The position numbers and the translations under genes were made by a program. This document shows, one piece after another, positions 44,165 through 57,003 of a stretch of 64,000 bases of DNA. The stretch spans positions 248,001-312,000 of the forward strand of contig JBLWGC010000035.1 in assembly GCA_048772705.1 (NCBI GenBank), in the 5' to 3' direction. The notes under the pieces were generated by a model. That model did no database searches, had not been told where the DNA came from, and saw only the letters and a program-made list of their open reading frames with translations. Each line of letters begins with the position of its first letter. The first letter of the stretch is position 1. Source of the DNA: Leidyana gryllorum EB-2025a (Eukaryota; Apicomplexa).

Positions 44165-47100
44165 ATGGCCCGTCAACGGCAGGTGAAGCGACGCGCTGCG
44201 CCGCCGGCAGGTGGGAAAGCGCAGTCCAATAAGAGGTTCAAGCCAGAGGCTGAGCAGCCGAGTCAAACGCAGCAAGTTCCAACTGATGGTTTCACAAACA
44301 CCCAATTGGGGAAGCTTATAGCTTGGGCCTTAGAACGGGGAAAGGAGGAACAATGGTGGACTATAAAAGATGAGTTGACAGAGGAGATTGTCGCAGCGGC
44401 GGCTAAGAGAAGTGATTCTGACAAGTTGAAAGTATTCAAAACCGAAAGCGAGGCCCTGGAGACCCTTCTAACACGCGGGTCCAATGCTTTGGAACGAACT
44501 AAATTTCATGTTGTTCGCCATGAAGAGAAAGAGACGGATTTTGCCTGGGCTCGCAAACTGGCCAGAGAAGGAACACTCAATGATCGTTTCACTGCTATCA
44601 CGGCGTTGATTGAACGCTCGGCTTTCGTGCACTATGCCGATGTTGAAGCTCTTTTCGCCTCGACCGCTAAGAAAAACCGCACTGAAGTTCTTCAAGCCAT
44701 GGGATTCGCTCGTGATCTCTTGAGTTCCAGTTTCCTCCTTCCGGGATCTCGTCATCTCGAGTCCTTTGAAACTGAAGAGGGAGTTGTCAAGAAATGCTTT
44801 TTGCGCACTCATACGAACGGCTTTGCAGTCGACTTGGAGCCTTTGGAGCGCGACTGCGCAGAAATGCGTCTGTTGATCATCTGTGCCTTTGAGCACAAAT
44901 TAAAGCAACTCATCCGCACTTTCATATCCGAGACACTTACCACCCTCACAAAGGATCATATCGAACACGTGCGACGTCACTCCTACATTTGTGCATTCGA
45001 ACTCCTCATTGCCAAACCTGAAGGCGAAGATATGCTTCTCCACATGTTGGTCAGAGGTCTGGGCGATCTCGCACCACGTATCAGCAGTCTCGTAACTCGC
45101 AAGCTCGCAGAGCTGCTCACTCTTCATCCGACCCTCAAGCCTGTGGTCTGCAAGAAGGTTGAGGAGTTGGTGTGGATGCAGAAAGTCCCACTGGCCGCCA
45201 TTCCGTTACGTGATGGGGACAAAAAGACGGGTCTCCAAGTCCGGCGGCGCAGAAAAGAGAAACAGCGGGTTCTCGAATTGCGGATGCAGAAGGAGACGGC
45301 TGGTGCTTCCACCAAGGTCAAAACCAAGAGCGAAGACGAGGCTGAAGGGGAAGATGCCATGGAGGACACTGTGACGACGGAATTAGAAGCGGCCAAAGCA
45401 AACGCTGAGAAGGTGGCGAAGATTGCACTATCCACCCGTCGAGCCCACACTGCCGTACAGAACGCGGTGCTCTTCCTGTCTGAGCTCAAATACACTCCGA
45501 CTAAAGACCCCAAGGATCTCGTTGGCCGTAATCTCGGTACTTTCGTTCGTTTACTGACGGTCTTCATGCGACCATTGGACGGCTTGAAGGACAATCTGAA
45601 ACGGAGCGAAAGACGACGAGCCAAAGCAAAGAGGCGCGGGGAGAGCGGAACAGTCATTGACCGAGACGACCTGATATCGTACAGTCACGGATTGGCCCAC
45701 ACCGTTGAAGGATCGGCTATTCTGCGTAATCTCCTCACTGGGATCCGAAGAGTGCTCCCTTATCTCAACGAGAAGCATATAAACAAATACTTTGGGTCAC
45801 CAACACTCAAAACCGTCAAAGAAGCTCTCGATGATGCTGAGGCCAAGGAGAAGCCCCACCAGGACACTGCCACAGAGACGACTCTCCCGAAACAGAAGAA
45901 GGGGAAGACGACAGTGGAGACTGAAACGAAACCCCCCAAGGTGGAAGTCAAATCGGAAGCCGGCAGTGAGGCAACTGTCTCCCACTCAGGAGCTCCACTC
46001 ATCGAGCACGACCCTGTTGACCTGACGAAGCAACTCTTCACTCTGGTCCACAAAGTGGATGGCTGGGCCACCCGCATTCATGGCTGGGATTTGCTCTATC
46101 GCATTCTCAAGAAGACTGGGTAAGTCACCACCGGATGCTTTATTGATATATGCGGTTCTGCAGGCGTTTGACACCGACTTTCTTCGGCAACTTTTATGCT
46201 CAGCTCAAAGAGGTGGATGTGTTGGACAATCGCGCAACGGAACTCTTATTCGTTCTGATTTCGGCTATCGTAATGGATTCAGAGAATCTGAACGTGGCTG
46301 GCCGAGCTGCTTTTGTGAAACGCCTTCTTGGAGTAAGTCACTCATTCCCAGTCGACTTTTATATGTGTACTCGTGCTGTTCTGCAGATGGTAGCTGTCTT
46401 TGGAGCTCCGCCCAGCCGTGCCCTCAGTCTGCTGGATTGTGTCGAGTTCGCCGCCTCTCGCGACGAATTGGTTCGTTCTTGGATCCAGAAACAGAGAGAG
46501 ACTGCTTTCGGAGATGATATGACTGAGCAAACGACGACTTCAAAGCCTCTTCCTCTTCCAACTCCGTCCAAGTCCAAGTCGAAATCCAAATCCAAGAATA
46601 AAGAAGCTCCCCGACCCGCCGCGGAGGTGAAGGATGAGAAGAAGGGAATCACAGTGTCGGACTGCGGTGGATATAGCCTGATGGAATACAACCCTGCCAA
46701 GTCAAATGCTGACAACTCCCCGATCTGGGAGCTCGGATTATTGTCAGCTTCAATGTATCCCACTCTGCGAGATGCAGCTGAGGGTGTGAGGGACTCTGAA
46801 TATCACAAGATGGATGATGACGCCGACCTCGATGACATTAGTGAGGCTCTGAAAGCCTGGGAAGGGTTGGTACCGATGGGCGATGATGATGACGATGTCA
46901 GTCGGAAGAGTGCGCTGCGAGAGTTGAGGAGACATGCGTCTTCGTCGATCAACTTGCGGTGTTTGGTACGCTTGATGCACAGTCAGAGTATCCGACAAGC
47001 ATTGGGAGTCGAAGCGGCTGATGACATTCAAATTAAACTGCCAAAGAAGGGTCAAACTGAGGTCGATGTGAACTTGGATATGGAGGATGACGCCAACGAT

Positions 47101-47340
47101 CTCTTGTTGGGCGGCGGAGAGGGAGAGAAATTCCAGGATGTCTGGAGCCTTCCGTTGGGTTCCAAGGCAGTTTGGCGTTCAGACATCAAGTTTGTCTTCA
47201 AGGAATTGCTCGAGCCGTTCTATCACACTAGAATAGCGGAGGGCAAATACCGCAACGCAAAGGTATTGGATGAAGATGAAGAAGAAGCAGAGATTGACCG
47301 CATAGCGGAGGACACTCTCCTCGAAGGAATTGATGTATGA
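44165..47340 (+). CDS. NOC1: Noc1/CEBPZ-type ribosome biogenesis factor (CBF/Mak21 family)
   Basis: Three exons, 44165-46119, 46164-46332 and 46387-47340, encode 1025 residues. The ATG at 44165 is the first in frame. The N-terminus is very basic, nucleolar-like (RQRQVKRRAAPPAGGK). The CBF/Mak21 domain spans the exon junctions: FYAQLKEVDVLDNRATELLFVLI, AFVKRLLGMVAVFGAPPSRALSLLDCVEF and YNPAKSNADNSPIWELGLLSASMYPTLRD. The last corresponds to the YDPRKRxPxxxxAxxSxLWEL signature of Noc1/CEBPZ. A Lys/Ser tract precedes it and an acidic tail follows. The yeast protein exports pre-60S particles in the nucleolus. The 48-bp gap to the next gene on the same strand is very short. Confidence 0.8.
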
Positions 47341-47388
47341 TCTGCTCGCTGTTGTCGCGTGATTAACCAAAAAAAGTCGTGTGATGTG

Positions 47389-50300
47389 ATGGACCAACAA
47401 AAGCGGCCCCGCAAACGGGCCCGTGTAGACACAACCACCGGTGCAACGATCACAGGAACACCCACAACTGAACAAGCAATCCCTCCCGTCTCAACCGCAG
47501 AAGCCGTATCCGATTGCTTCGTCGATATTGCGAGCTCCTTCCCTCCAAGTGAACAATGTACTGCCGACCCCACCTCAATACTGAATACCATCAATGCATG
47601 CTATCGTCACCTGGAAGAAGACCCTCCAAGTCTTCTCAGTGACCATCAGACTCTGTCGTGAGCTATAAAGACATTCTCGGCACGATGTTGACATCCGGGC
47701 CTTTTCAGAACCATTCGATCCGCCTTGCAAGTGGCGCCTGCTCTGTGGTCCGAACAGAGCATAGTCAAGGTAACGAGAGCTTGTCTCGCTCATTCGCGTC
47801 TACCTATGTCTTCCCTCTCTGCAGGCCTTTCAGACCTTCACTGCTCGCTTCGCTCACCTCTTCGAGACGCTCGAGACCCCAAGGTGGGTTTCAGGGAAGT
47901 TGGCAATGTCCACATCGATGTAGTGAAATAGGTCATCTAATTGGATGGCTAACCGTCTTTACCTCCTTTCGGGTTCATAAGAGTCCAGCCCTGCATCCCA
48001 CGTGTCTGCGATTCCTCTTGGACGCCCTTCGACGGTACCTAACCACTACAATATACGAGCCCATCACAAGACGCCGGACTACCGCTAGTCTCCACGCAGA
48101 GACAACTCACCGAGGCCGACAAGTTCCCCACCCAGTCCATCCGAGACTGCCGTCTCCCCTCACTGCGGAAGGATGGGACCAATTACAACGTCTCTTAGAC
48201 ACTCTGCGCTTGGCGATTGAAGCTCGACAAATCGGCCGTTCCGAGCTCACTCCTGTACTGCATCTCTTTTGCACTCTCTACTTGCTCTCTGACGATGAGA
48301 TTGATGATCTCGGTGCAAACGCTGCCAACGAGACTCAGGTCTTGGCTGTGGAAGGCCTCCTACAGGTAAGAGACGGCTCGCTCTCCTCACTTTTCGACGT
48401 CTGCCCATCGTCCACGAGGGGCATAACGGCATCACACCCACGCACGCTATCCCATCCCTTCGATTCTCGTCTTACTATGCCTCGCAGGTTGTGCGGAGTG
48501 GAGTGGCAAATTTGGACGACATCATCGAGTTGGTGGTCGAACGTGTCGTTCTGCACGAGCTTCCGTATACCTCAGTGAATGGAAGTCGCACAGGGGGCTC
48601 GGCCAGCAAGTTTGTGGCCTCCGATGGGACGAAAGTCCACCGAGTGACAGCGTTGTTGAGCGGGTAAGCAGTAGGCTGACTCAACGGACGAGCTGGTCAC
48701 AATGTTTATCCACTCTTTGTTCAGATTGATGGTGGCCAGCGTATCGTCATCGCGGCGGCCTCCCCCAACAAGCGTAGATCTCCCTCGTAAAGCGCGGAAG
48801 AGTTTGCAGAGTGTGTTGCAATTGGGCACTTGGCCCGGACCACCGTCATTATCGCCGGTCTCATCTCATCTATGGCGTCTCTGCGACTTGAAGAGTTGGT
48901 GGCACAGCTTGAAGAAGAAAGCAGAGAATCTGTCTGATCAACTGTTCGCCATCATGTTGCCTCAAATCGGCGGTGGTATGCAGACATCTGAGGCACAAAC
49001 CTTCTTCAAGGGGCGTGCAGCGATGGTGCGGACATACCTCCACGATTTGGCTCAATCGGCGTCGTCCCCGTGCCATCCAATCAATCACCACCTCATTCTC
49101 GCCGCCTTAGATACGTTGGCGAGACTGAGCTATCACGAGCAGCCAAAGTCGCTGTCTGTCCTGAGTCAATGTTATACCGAGTTAGCTAGAGAGAGTTACG
49201 GTATCGCTTCCAATCTGCAAGAGACATTGAGGCGTCAGAAGATCCCTCAACTCCGCGGCAGTTCTACTTGCTATTGTGGTCTGGCAGCAGACCACTCTGC
49301 GATCAGTCTGGCCTCCGGACCACAACCGATACTGCGGTGCACCACCTGCGGACAAATTGCGCATCTTTCTTGCGTCCCTCGCGAAGAGGCCTCACCCCGA
49401 TGGGTGTGTTTGTTATGTCAGCTGATTGTGAACGGTCGTTTGGCTGGCGAACTCGTGCTGAACGACTTTGCGTCACGATTCTGGGATAAGCGTCCTCGTC
49501 TTGGGACTCTCTTGCGAAGACTGAGTACCGACACCACCACAACTGCTGTTGAAGTGTTTGGCGCTGCTACGTTCCCCGAAGACGCCATCCGCCACGAGTG
49601 GTGGCTATTGGTCAATCTCTTGAGCCTCTTGCCCACCACACTCACCCGCGAGGCGATACTGTCCATCATGACCAACAGCATCCCAGAGATTAGCGCAGCT
49701 GAACCTGACCCTGTCCCCGAGCCCCCGCCTCGTCCAGAAGAACGACCTCCATCGCCACCGGTAGAGGCAGTCGCAACAAGACGTAGCAGTCGGAAACGGC
49801 GACGAGTACCAGCGGGGAATGAAGAAGACCCTCAAGAACCGGCTGTTAAACGAGAACGACGGGAAAGTCATGTGGCGGAAGCCATGGTCAAGAGTGAGAT
49901 GCTCGGGGCCGCTTTCGATGCCGATGATCGAGGGGTGTGTGTGCCGCTCGAGGACATCGGAGAGGATCTTCTGAGATACAGCGTCATCTGTTATGATGCC
50001 GGCTGCGACATCTCGGCCCTCATAGTCCTGCCGCCACATCGAGCTTCGCAAATATGGCTGACGTGCCTGGATCTGCCCGGGTCTGACCTAAGTGTGAAAC
50101 TCGAGATAGCTAAGAAACGCTTCATGAACATAGTATTGGCCAAGTTATTCTCAACTCTGAGCGCAGCAGCCCACCTATCGCAGGCTCGGCTCGCCGAGAC
50201 TCTCGTCCACAGTTTGACAGATATGATGATATCCGTAAAAGGATCTTCCCTGAAAGAGATACGTGTTGAGCTGAAGAATCTGTATGAAGAGTTCCTCTCT

Positions 50301-53300
50301 GGTCCGAAAGCGGGTCCTCTCGTGAAACGCGCGCTGATCAATTCATTGATCAAATTTCTACAGAAAGAGGCTTTGTCAATCTTTCATCCCACCCGAGAGA
50401 AATGTTTCGGTGGGGTCAGCGTCCCGCCCAGTCTCTTCCCATATCTCCCCTCGGCGGATGGCGGACCGGGGCTGGAATGGCCGCTTATGCATTCGGAGGG
50501 CGAGATTACGGCACCGAATCCCGTTAAAGAGGACGAATGGCGCCGTTTCGTCGAGTTTGTCACATGGGCTACACGGGTGTGTCTCGCTCGAGCGGTGCAA
50601 CGAAGCTCCATAACGGTCCGGTCCGCTGCCTGGCGCCTTATCAGCCTAAGTCTGTACTGTCTGCCCTTCGAGAAGGCGGTGAGAGGTTTATTGGAGCGCC
50701 TTCTGGTCAACATCAACAACGAGGACTCAGGGGCGGTCCGCGATTCCAATCTCCACACTCTACGGATGCTCACTGTGTCAGAAGCTTCGCAATCCTTCGT
50801 CGACGAGCTCAGAGAACTCATGCCTGCGCCTGAATGGCAGGCAGGAGACACTGTCCCCTCGCTTGAAGGGAGTGATCTCATGATGCCACCCCCCACTGAT
50901 GCAGGGGATAGTGTGAGCGTAGTTACAGCGACAGCTGTGACAGGTGGTAGCGGAAGCGCCACTGGCACCACCGAGTGGCCTCTTCTCTACCAATACTGTC
51001 ACACAATCGTATCATTGGCGCTTTTGGGCGAGAAACACGAAGTCAGTGTCATTCAAGATGACGGGACTGAGCTGACGCTTTTGGGGGCGTTGGTGGGATC
51101 TCACGGAAAGGAGGTGTCTTCTGAGAATGTCAAGGAGTTAATCGGCTTATTGATAACATTCTTTGCATTCTGCAAGAATGTGCCCAACACTCGCCGATGT
51201 CAGCGTTATGCGTTAAAGATGATCCAAGCTTTCCAGAAGGCAGCACCGGCGGGGGCTATATTACAGGTTGTCCCCTTCGCATTACCGTATGTCGCCAGTG
51301 TCCCAGCGAATGCTGCAGCGGGTCAACTGACAGCCGAAATCTGCGATTTGTTGGCGAAAGTATTGGAAAACAGTCCCGGAGTTCTGGGTACAGCACAAGG
51401 GGTTCGACGGAGACTGCAGTCTGAAATTCTCAAACTCACGCGCGTGCGGGGTATCTGCGGGCGCTCAGCAGTATGTCTCTTATGTAAAATATTGTCGACT
51501 GTCACTGGAGACTATGCTACAGTCCTTCCTGCTCTCATTAGCAAAGACGTGTGCATTCTCACCCGGAGTTTACATCAAAACGCGCAGGCGTTGGCTGTTA
51601 TAGCGCCAGATGCCAGCCCGAGCTCGAAGATTCGGGTCATAAAGTGCTTACTGGACTCTCCTCTCTTTGTTGATCGGAACACTGAAGTACTGAAGCATGG
51701 ATTATTACGCTTGGGTGGAGTTCTCGAATCATTAGATTTGCCCTCTGTCATTGGGACAACATCTTCGGTCAATGGAAGTGATAGTGAGGGACACCAATTG
51801 GCTTCAATCGCTGAGGGGTCTCCCAGCAATCAGCCAGTTCGGACTCCCATCCGCGCCGGAGTGGAGGGCAGCGGCCAAGGGAAACTGCTTCCAGTGGAGC
51901 TTGTAAGCGAGTGGATGACTCCCGAGCCGGGTGTGAGCTTGATGCCTCTGCCGTCCAATGGTACACATGCGTTGATCGCCATTTACGATATGTTATGTGA
52001 TATATTCCTCGAAATCCGCGAGCTGCGGGAGCACACTGATGCTGTGCTCCTCAGTTCGTCGACTTTCGAGGCGTCCGGTTCAAGGCTCCCTTCCACGCCG
52101 GATATCCATTCACTGAGCGATCATATATTGGCGCTGGAGAAACGATTGGGTCCATACCTCCTCGACTGCATCACTTCCATCATTGGACGCCATCACGATT
52201 TGGTCAGCAGTTCTCGCTTAGCTCGGATGCTCGAGTTTGCCCTCGATCGTACCAGATCCGACCAAGTCCGGATTGCGGGTCTCTCGTTGATGGTATCAGC
52301 CGTCAAAGTCCCCCCTCCAGGAACAGCAGCTGCCTCGCTGCTTGTCGGGTCCTCACGAGGTACCACTCCGGCAACATTGGGTGTCAAGTCTACCTCCATG
52401 TTGAGTGGGCCGACAGGAACCCGACAAAACCGCGCCCAGGTCACTCAACCATTGGTTCAGCACCTTCCAGCGGTGGCAGCCGGGCTGCTGCATCTCCATT
52501 CCGTTCCACTGTTGCCGATGACGCTGGCGACAACTGTATCCCAACCATTGGATGAGAACACCGCCAACTGCAGTTCCGTAGCTATAAAGTCTTTGGAGTT
52601 TCTGTCAGAAGTCATAGCTCAAGGGCTGGTCTCCGTCAGTGACCTGTTCCAATACGTCAGTCCAGCTTTCGTTGTGGGTCCATGGCAAGTGGAAACCAAA
52701 GCTCGACATTTGGCCTCCGTAAGCAAATCCGTTTCAGTCACCCACACACTCACAATTGTTTGCAGAGAGTGCTCAGCTCCACAAAGGATCCCGCGGCAGT
52801 GATTCGGAGGAAGATGGGATTCGCCTGTTTCAGCGGATTTGTTGTCTTCTCCAGACGATACGAGAGGACGACACAGCTCGAAGAAAGCTGGGCGTTGACC
52901 GACATTGATTATCTGACCGTATTCCGTACCTTGGGGCTGTGGTACGAAGAATTCGCCCGGCGCAAAGTGGTGCTACGGTCAGCCTTTCTCGAAAGCGTGG
53001 TGTGCAGTTGGAACAAATTGGTCAATCTCAACGAGGTGTCGACATTGGTGTCGAGCCTTATTGAAGATCGCGAGCGCATACTCGATTTCCGACCAAAAGT
53101 CAATCCTACGCCGCCCCAACGCACACTGGATCTTCTCCTCTTTGTCGCCTCTTACAGCGCCTATCTCGGGTCCCTGCTGATGGCTTTGCCATATGGACAC
53201 CTCGGGGAGGTTCAGGAAGTTCTGATCGCAGTTGACGCAGTCTTGGCTCCACTGAGAGTCCAACTCCGGTGCGAAGATGTTGGAGATTGGAAAGGGGATG

Positions 53301-54007
53301 ATGTGGAGGAAGGCGGCCAGAGTGATAACGAGGCGGAGACGGGGAAGGAGGATCGGGTTGAAGGCGACAGCGCGGGTGAGGGGAAAGCAGCTAATCGCAG
53401 TCGGCGAGACTCTCTCACTGGAGGAGAAGAGGGGGCGACTGATTGGAATCTACAATTCAAGAAACTGTCTCTTGCCGTTTTGGGGGCAGCCGGGTGCTTC
53501 CTGAAACGCGATCTCATGAAGGCTTTCAGAATCAGTGATTTGAAGGAGCTGCAGAAGAAGAAACTCACAAACAAAGAGGGCGAGGGCAAACAATTCTATT
53601 ACGATGGAGGTGACTCGAGTGGTTCTGGCTATGTGAACTCTCAGGACCGATGTTTCTCAATTATCGACTTCACACGCGCTATCAGTCCGATTCTGGATGC
53701 TGTCAATGAAGATTTATTGGCATCGGAGGACGGCCTGAACACGCTGCAGGTGGACGGTATCATAAACACCCAAGTTCTGCCCCTGATGCAGTCAGATCAC
53801 TATCGCGATACTGTAGTCCCAACGAGTCGGGCCACCAGTCGCGGGGCCCGACAACGCCCGAAAGCCAAGTCTCGCGCCGCCCAGCCAGTGAGGAGACGGC
53901 AACACAAAGATACCGATAACGAAGACGGCAGCAGCAGCCAGTCCGATCCACTAAACTTTCTGGAAGATGACAACTCTGGTGGTGGCTCCTCTGATATGGC
54001 CGACTGA
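47389..54007 (+). CDS. Scc2/NIPBL-like cohesin loader with PHD finger
   Basis: Seven exons: 47389-47657, 47709-47769, 47825-47883, 47984-48365, 48488-48663, 48725-52718 and 52766-54007. They encode 2060 residues in one frame. A basic N-terminus (RPRKRARV) precedes helical repeats. Residues about 498-550 form a PHD finger: CYCG, CTTCGQIAHLSC and WVCLLC supply the Cys4-His-Cys3 ligands. PHD fingers occur in plant Scc2 but not in fungal or animal ones. A nuclear-localisation-like RRSSRKRRRVP follows. HEAT-like repeats then run on (TVRSAAWRLISLSLYCLPF, VRDSNLHTLRMLTVSE). The tail is acidic and basic with RRRQHKDTDNEDGSSSQ. It would load cohesin on chromatin. The family call rests on HEAT pattern, size and PHD and is moderate. 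Confidence 0.65.
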
Positions 54008-54069
54008 AAGAGAGAGCGCGCGACGGAGAGATGGATGGATACCATACCAGCAGCAGCCAGTATATTGAT

Positions 54070-56960
54070 TCAAGAGGAGACTACCACCATACTTCGATCT
54101 TTGTTCAGCGTGATTGAATTTGAGATGGGATCTTTATTGGGGCTAATGCTGACACTTGAGAGTGGATAATTGCTCTGCCGTCGCTGGCGAGTGCTTCCTT
54201 TGGGCGTCCGCATCTTGATGTCAATCAACAAACCTGTCCAAGGCACCTGCTGCATCGAGGTGTCATAGAGGGGCAGCCACCGAAGTCTGCGAGCGAGTAT
54301 TGGAGAACAAAGAGGAATGACCGACCCTGTTCGAATATGTGTCACCGGCACAGCATTGCAAGCCATCAACTGAGGCTTGACTCCGTCATGTAACAGAACC
54401 TCAATGACCAACGTCGAGACTGCTGGGTTCTGTACACAGAATCTGTTGGAGAGGGAGGGAGAGTGAGTGAGTCAGTCGGTCGGTCCTTGGTCCAAGAAGA
54501 GACTTACACCAGAGGTTCTTGTGCACACCAGTCGCAGCCGCCTAGGTCAGGCTTGGCTACTTTGGTCTCGAGTACTTTGAGCTCTCGATCACTCCTCAAT
54601 GACACACTCAGATAGGGCGAAACGGAATCGATTCCTCTTCGCTTTGGAACTTGGCGGCCGTATACGAACTGAGATGGCCATTTAAGGCGAAGAAGGGCGA
54701 AGGAGGGGGCTTACCTTGAATTGGAGATCCACAGGCTGATGTTTGCTATCCTGACCCAGCAGCTGTGATGGCTTGAGAACATAGCCAGTTCCACCATTTT
54801 CGGCGAATCGAGCATTACTGATCAATTTTCCCATACCGTGCAGAAAGTGGGGAACACTACAAATCTGGACTCCTGCCGCCCAATATTCAGTCGGATCCAA
54901 ATCTTTGCAATAGATTCCCGCTTCATTAGGAATCACAATTGACATTGTCGTCCGGTGTGCTTCCACCACATCGCTCTGCTTGCCTATGATTTCGCTCATT
55001 TGGGGGGCTGTTGTCACTCCAATGGATCGTTCTCGAGAGGGAACACTCGCAGCTGCAAAGCATTTTGTCGGCAAACCGACCATTTCTTCATATTGGGCCG
55101 CCTCTCCACTCAGCGGAGCGCGTCGTAACAATCCCTTGACGGGTGAATCTGGCGCCTTTCGGTTAGCCAACAAACGGGGCGATAGAGGGTGCACTGGCGG
55201 CTGCAACGCGGGAAGGGGGTCCCAAATCTCGGCAACCCCCTTTTCCATTTGAACCTGCTGCTTCCGAAACTGAAATCGCAACGGCTCATGTTTGGCAGCC
55301 CGCCACTGATGCCTCCTCACCGAATGCTCCTCATTGGCAGCGACGGTCACTAACGGCTGAAATTCGGCCATCACCATCGGTGCAATTACCACCACCCGGC
55401 GCTGTAAAGACAGCGGCGTCCAATTTAGATTCAATTCGTCCTTGGTGACCAGCATCGCCTTGAAGACACGCATCGTCACCGACGCAGTTCGTGCCCTCAG
55501 AATAGCCGAGCAATCAATAGAGTATTGTAGAAATATGGGAAATGGATTATGCTGTATTTGTAGTGTAATTCGTAAAACCGGGGCACACCACAAAGTCTCT
55601 CACCTGGAACCCTTGATCTCTAATGAGTTTCAGAATACTTTCTAATGGAGTTCTCAGCGGGGAGTGAGGTTCTTGAGACACTTCCGGTTCCGAATTCTCG
55701 TCCTCTGTGATCTCAAAGTGAAAATGGCGGACACCGCTGCTCAAAAGATCTTTGACACATGCGACTGGTGATAGGCACTGCCCGATTGGTGTGCAGCTGA
55801 TCCCAGCTTTGAACGCCCCGGATATCCAGTAATGTGTGAGGGGTTGATCCATATCTTGATACTGTGTCAATTTGTCGGGTTTGATACAGCTGTTGACACT
55901 GCTCGTTGCTAAGAGACAGAAGCCGAGGAAGGTGACTTTGGTGTTCTCCCGGAATACGGCTGGCAGATGGGGAATTGCCTCTTCCCATCTGCGAACTTCC
56001 GCATCATCGGCGTGTTGGAAGTCTTTCAAGAAGCTCGAGAGCTCATCTGTGTCCAGATATCCGGTCTGTTCGGTCTGATATTCTTCGAAATTTGTCGCGA
56101 GTTCGGGCACAGCGATAATGGAATTCAGCAGCTGCATGAAGGAGACGGGTGTTTGCGAGGGAGACGGCGCGCGGGGGTACTTTTCAACGTACAGTGCAGA
56201 AGTCAGCATATACCAAGTTGTATGAGCCGTCTCGATTGCAGAACTCAAAGACGTCTCGAATATAACGAACGTCTGCTTTGATCCCCATTCTCTCCAAAAT
56301 CCGAATGGCTTGGATAAAGGTCATTGTGCCGGCCTCTGTGAGTGGGGCGTGCGACCACATTTCTCGGGACCCTGGATGTTCAATAACTGCACTCTCCGAT
56401 CCGACTAAACTTGCAGCTTTTGACTGTGCATACGTCAGTCCTCTGAACCACAATCGCCAGTCTTCCTTTTTCTCGCAGACAAGTCGTAGCTTCCGCGAGC
56501 CTCCAATGATTTCTATGCCCAATTCTTGCTCACTTTCATCCTTGTCCTGCGCGGGCAATGTGACACGAATTCCACTTCCACAGTGCCGTCAACGGCGGGC
56601 TCACCTTGAAGAACGGAGAGTCCTCTCCCTTGAGTATCTCTTTGACGTCGGCGAGGACAATCTTTGTTTTGTGAGGGGGGCGCTTAGGGCTATCCCAGAC
56701 CAGGAATAGCGAATTGAAGTCCACACGGAAAGGCCTGACATGAACCTGTGTGTATTAGAGCGACCTGGCGGCGAGGTGTCAGGGCAGGGGCAACTCACCG
56801 ATCGCCATGGCCTCCTCTTTGTGTATTTCTTCAGGTCCCCGCCTGCACGAACATAGGCGACGGCCACTTTGAGGTCGGGCTCTACATCGTGGGTGGTTAA
56901 AGCGGTGGTAAGTAGACTGATTGGAGGTGCGGGGTCATCGCCGCTCACAGAAGCTACCAT
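54070..56960 (-). CDS. Phospholipase C-delta-like protein lacking catalytic residues
   Basis: Seven exons, 56960-56799, 56745-56605, 56546-56193, 56131-55604, 55551-54715, 54668-54508 and 54442-54070, encode 851 residues. Domain order is that of PI-PLC: a PH domain (about 25-150, FNSLFLVWDSP, ADVKEIL, KKEDWRLWFRGL); an EF-like region (about 170-290); an X domain starting QDMDQPLTHYWIS; a Pro-rich linker; a Y domain (YCKDLDPTEYWAAGVQI, ARFAENGGTGYVLKP); and a C2 domain (FVYGRQVPKRRGIDSVSPYLSVSL, TLVIEVLLHDG). At the catalytic site SSHNTYL is replaced by SGAFKAGI, the LELD Glu/Asp strand reads FHFEIT, the second His region is gone, and the LSLENH glutamate is a Ser. It should bind phosphoinositides without hydrolysing them. 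Confidence 0.87.
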
Positions 56961-57003
56961 TCATCAAGGTTTTTTTCAAGAACACCATCAATCAATCAAT
57001 CAA

